Origin: Hyphomonadaceae bacterium
Lineage (GTDB): Bacteria; Pseudomonadota; Alphaproteobacteria; Caulobacterales; Aquidulcibacteraceae
Assembly: GCA_003526465.1 (NCBI GenBank)
Contig: DPWD01000267.1
Span: 9,508-15,928, forward strand
Length of the DNA: 6,421 nucleotides
Direction of reading: 5' to 3'
The position numbers were made by a program, and so were the translations under genes. The notes beneath the pieces are model-generated. The model did no database searches. It was not told where the DNA came from and was given only the letters and a program-made list of their open reading frames with translations. Positions 1 to 6,421 of the stretch are shown here, piece by piece (within the stretch, counting starts at the first letter, position 1; every line of letters starts with the position of its first letter).

Positions 1-4590
<4,590 letters not shown>

Positions 4591-4602
4591 GGCCCGGGAA
4601 GG

Positions 4603-5382
4603 CTACTCGCTCCATCGGAGCGAGAGGCAGGAGAGGCCTGCGTCGACCTTGGCAATTTCACCGGTCGGCAAGGGGACAATCCGGTGGCCGAGCTTGGCGA
4701 GCATCTCAGCGGTGCGCGGATAGGCGCTGGCGATGAGCAAGTGATCATTGATGCGCACCGCGTTGGCGGCGGCTTCCTCGCCCTCGGGGAGCACGATGAC
4801 GCGGAAGCCGTCGAACACGCCCGACGCCGCCAGCCTCGCCGTCGATAAGATCGATTCTTCGTCAAGCAACGCGCAATCGCTCTTGAAGTGCAGCACGCCT
4901 CGCGGCGTTGTCACGGAGCGCCCGACCATGCCAGTAAAAGCAAGCGATGAAATTAACGAATCCGCGCCCTGCGCATTTGTGCGGGCGGATTTGCCGATGA
5001 AAACGCATCGCGGCGTGGCCAACACGTCGCCGCCATCGACAAAGCCATCATCGAGTTGCAACACACGATCAAAGCGGCGCTGTAATACCGGAGCAAGCTC
5101 GGCGACCTCGTCGCGCCTGGTTGGCGCCCCTGGTCTCAGAACGATCGCTGTTCCCCTGAAAACCAGCGCTGTGTCTTCGACGAACACCGAATCTGGGAAG
5201 CCCTCGAGTGGGGGAAGCGCCTCGACCGAGAGCCCCGCGCCCTCAAGCGCGCGTATATACGCGGCGTGCTCGTCCCGGACGCCCTCGAGGCTTGGAGGTC
5301 CAAGGTCCACCTCGCGGAGACCATTGACGATCGAGTTGGCCGGAGTGCGAACAATGGCGTTGGTGAACTCAAACACTTGCAT
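4603..5382 (-). CDS. ddaH: N(G),N(G)-dimethylarginine dimethylaminohydrolase (dimethylargininase)
   Basis: This 259-aa protein belongs to the DDAH branch of the guanidino-modifying (amidinotransferase/arginine deiminase) superfamily. Known members hydrolyse methylated arginines to citrulline plus methylamines in the cytoplasm. Family motifs appear in order: FPDSVFVEDTAL at 62-73 (substrate-binding D64, E69, D70), DGGDVL at 116-121, RTNAQG at 134-139, TPRGVLHFKSD at 159-169 with catalytic H165, and KVDAGLSCLSLRW at 245-257 with nucleophile C252. The acidic third member of the triad appears to be D116, as in mammalian DDAH (the Pseudomonas enzyme has Glu). The length is close to Pseudomonas DDAH (about 254 aa). 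No signal peptide or membrane segment was seen. The ATG at 5380-5382 follows a strong AGGGGGTGA ribosome site. Codon use is looser than in rpoC, with three TTA, three AGG, one AGA and one ATA. A related hydrolase acting on another guanidino compound cannot be excluded. Confidence 0.9.
   Translation of the reverse strand: MQVFEFTNAIVRTPANSIVNGLREVDLGPPSLEGVRDEHAAYIRALEGAGLSVEALPPLEGFPDSVFVEDTALVFRGTAIVLRPGAPTRRDEVAELAPVLQRRFDRVLQLDDGFVDGGDVLATPRCVFIGKSARTNAQGADSLISSLAFTGMVGRSVTTPRGVLHFKSDCALLDEESILSTARLAASGVFDGFRVIVLPEGEEAAANAVRINDHLLIASAYPRTAEMLAKLGHRIVPLPTGEIAKVDAGLSCLSLRWSE
4606..4624. other. Short perfect hairpin at the convergent junction
   Basis: Arms of 8 nt (CTCGCTCC at 4606-4613 and GGAGCGAG at 4617-4624) pair perfectly around a 3-nt loop. 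The hairpin lies in the last codons of the dimethylargininase gene and just past the aminotransferase stop. It could slow polymerase arriving from either side or protect 3' ends. It has no T run on either strand, so it is not a standard intrinsic terminator. The role is inferred. Confidence 0.3.
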
Positions 5383-5388
5383 CGAGAT

Positions 5389-5397
5389 TCACCCCCT
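5389..5397 (-). promoter_or_regulatory. Strong ribosome binding site for ddaH
   Basis: Read on the minus strand, AGGGGGTGA differs by one base from the ideal AGGAGGTGA. It ends 6 nt before the ATG at 5380-5382. It settles the ddaH start and contrasts with the aminotransferase gene, which has no visible site. Confidence 0.75.
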
Positions 5398-5402
5398 ATC
5401 TA

Positions 5403-5431
5403 ATGATGTTTTTTCCGCATGACGCGGTCAA
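5403..5431 (-). promoter_or_regulatory. Candidate sigma70-type promoter for ddaH
   Basis: On the minus strand a -35 like TTGACC (5426-5431, 5 of 6 consensus bases) is followed by a 17-bp spacer and a weaker -10 CATCAT (5403-5408, 4 of 6). The spacer ends in six A residues. Transcription would begin near 5396-5399, giving a leader of about 15 nt that starts at or just before the ribosome site. It lies entirely in the 59-bp gap after the upstream gene's stop. The prediction is by eye only. Confidence 0.4.
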
Positions 5432-5441
5432 GCAGGAGCGT

Positions 5442-6421
5442 TCAATTTTCCACCCCAAACCGCAACCCTGCCTTCTCCTGCAGCCGCGCAATCAGCGTTT
5501 CGCCCATGGCGGCGGCGGGCGTCCATATCCCACCCGGCGTGCTAGCGCGCGGCGTGTCCTTCAAGCACAAGGCCGCTTCGGTGATCATCTTCGAAGTCGA
5601 GCCGTAGCCGGGGTCTTTGTCGCCGCTGACCGCCGCGCGCAGCGTGCGTCCATCGCTTGCGCCGGCACCCATGTCGCCCACGTACAACACTTCGTACGCG
5701 CCGGTCTCGCGCTCCTCCTTGCTCGGCCCTTGCCCCGGCTTCGGCAGCGCGAACCGCCGCAACAGCGCGCGGGTTGGTGCGAACGCGAGCAGCGCCATCT
5801 GCATGCGCGCCTGGCTGAGCGCGGCTTTCGCGCGTTTTTCGCCCGCAGCGCCTTCGCCCATCAGCTGCATCTCGTCATACGTGAAATCGCGCCCGTAGCG
5901 GTAATTGCTGAGCGCGTTGGTGCGGTGCACGTTCTTGGTGTTGATCGCCGCCATGATGAAGGGCGCCGACCAGCCGATCCCCTCATCGTGCACAACAGCA
6001 TCGCCACGCGGCTGGCGCACGCCGGGGGAAGTGGGAACCAGCGCGTAGGGGTTGGTCATGGTCTTGACGATGCTTGGGTCGCGACGGCCGGCCTCCAAGG
6101 TCGCCAGCATGCTCGCCATGGTGCCGCCAGAGAAGCCGCCCTTCATCGTGCGCACCCGCCCGCGCACGCGCGAAAACGGTTGCCCGTAGCGCTCCATCGC
6201 CTCTTGCTGCAAATAGAACACGCCGCAATCGAACGGGATCGAATCGAAGCCGCAGGAAAACGCAATGCGCGCGCCTGAGGCCTTCGCCGCGCCTTCGTAG
6301 CGCGCGATCATCTGCGCCATCCAGGCCGGCTCGCCGCAGAGGTCGACATAATCGGTCCCCGTGCGCGCGCACGCGGCCACGAGCGGTTCGCCATAAAGCT
6401 GATAGGGGCCGACGGTGGTGA
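5442..6421 (-). CDS. Saccharopine dehydrogenase-like / trans-acting enoyl reductase-like oxidoreductase (5'-truncated by window)
   Basis: About 325 C-terminal residues are visible, read from 6419 down to the TGA at 5442-5444. The frame stays open to the edge, so the start and the N-terminal NAD(P)-binding glycine motif lie outside. Visible residues begin TTVGPYQLYGEPLV (1-14), the conserved segment after the Rossmann core in this family. Then come GTDYVDLCGE (21-30), GFDSIPFD (57-64), GGFSGGTMA (94-102) and a late PGQGPSKEERETG segment. These are hallmarks of the saccharopine dehydrogenase-like group that includes the mycobacterial trans-acting enoyl reductase of phthiocerol lipid synthesis and animal SCCPDH. 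Members are usually around 400 aa, so some 75-100 residues are missing. True lysine-pathway saccharopine dehydrogenase activity is unlikely. A lipid-related reductase role is inferred from relatives only, and the substrate is unknown. The downstream ddaH is on the same strand after 59 bp and could be co-transcribed. Confidence 0.85.
   Translation of the reverse strand, partial: TTVGPYQLYGEPLVAACARTGTDYVDLCGEPAWMAQMIARYEGAAKASGARIAFSCGFDSIPFDCGVFYLQQEAMERYGQPFSRVRGRVRTMKGGFSGGTMASMLATLEAGRRDPSIVKTMTNPYALVPTSPGVRQPRGDAVVHDEGIGWSAPFIMAAINTKNVHRTNALSNYRYGRDFTYDEMQLMGEGAAGEKRAKAALSQARMQMALLAFAPTRALLRRFALPKPGQGPSKEERETGAYEVLYVGDMGAGASDGRTLRAAVSGDKDPGYGSTSKMITEAALCLKDTPRASTPGGIWTPAAAMGETLIARLQEKAGLRFGVEN

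Noticed and set aside
4591..4602. GGCCCGGGA repeated from the rpoC terminator (3319-3327) as a second terminator
   Set aside because: The short GC-rich match has no second arm or T run here, and is likely coincidence in a GC-rich genome.
4748..5422. 224-aa open frame on the plus strand opposite ddaH
   Set aside because: The Ser/Thr/Arg-rich sequence has no domain, and the opposite strand holds every DDAH motif and a strong ribosome site.
5409..5427. TTTTTT next to the CCGC/GCGG inverted repeat as a terminator
   Set aside because: The stem is only 4 bp. On the plus strand the T run comes before the stem, and on the minus strand it reads as A residues after it, so the layout is wrong for an intrinsic terminator of either flanking gene.
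5403..6278. 291-aa open frame on the plus strand opposite the oxidoreductase gene
   Set aside because: It is Arg/His/Ala-rich with no recognisable motifs. The minus strand carries the conserved VGPY and GFDSIPFD segments.

Overview
The window reads as an ordinary chromosomal stretch of a GC-rich proteobacterium. The RNA polymerase beta' sequence and the RVKPSAT-type aspartate aminotransferase look alphaproteobacterial, and a Caulobacterales/Hyphomonadales-like or rhizobial relative is plausible. That placement rests on remembered protein resemblance and was not tested by a search. There are no tRNA or rRNA genes, insertion sequences, CRISPR arrays or phage genes. I did not find a previously undescribed system.

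Layout. Bases 1-3276 (+) hold the C-terminal three quarters of rpoC. The ATG at base 1 is an internal methionine codon, so the gene really begins about 900 bp upstream. A 12-bp perfect hairpin with a GCAA loop and a short T run (3315-3344) follows it and should end the rpoBC transcript. About 40 bp later starts a complete PLP-dependent aspartate aminotransferase (3385-4590, +). Its stop faces, across only 12 bp, the stop of a convergent dimethylargininase-like gene (4603-5382, -). Upstream of that gene on the same strand, after a 59-bp gap, lies a saccharopine dehydrogenase-like/trans-acting enoyl reductase-like oxidoreductase (5442-6421, -). Its 5' end runs off the right edge. All gaps are short (108, 12 and 59 bp), and no stretch over 300 bp lacks a gene.

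How the genes relate. rpoC is essential transcription machinery and is separated from the rest by the terminator. The aminotransferase interconverts aspartate/glutamate with their keto acids and may also aminate prephenate. The dimethylargininase should release citrulline from methylated arginines. Aspartate and citrulline meet at argininosuccinate synthase, but the two genes are convergent, so co-regulation is not implied. The gap before the dimethylargininase gene contains a good Shine-Dalgarno site and a plausible promoter, suggesting it can be transcribed independently of the oxidoreductase gene.

Points worth a second look are modest: the break after rpoC where many bacteria have rpsL-rpsG-fusA, the missing promoter and ribosome site for the aminotransferase, a codon-use shift in its last 70 codons, atypical codons in the dimethylargininase gene, and the very tight convergent junction.
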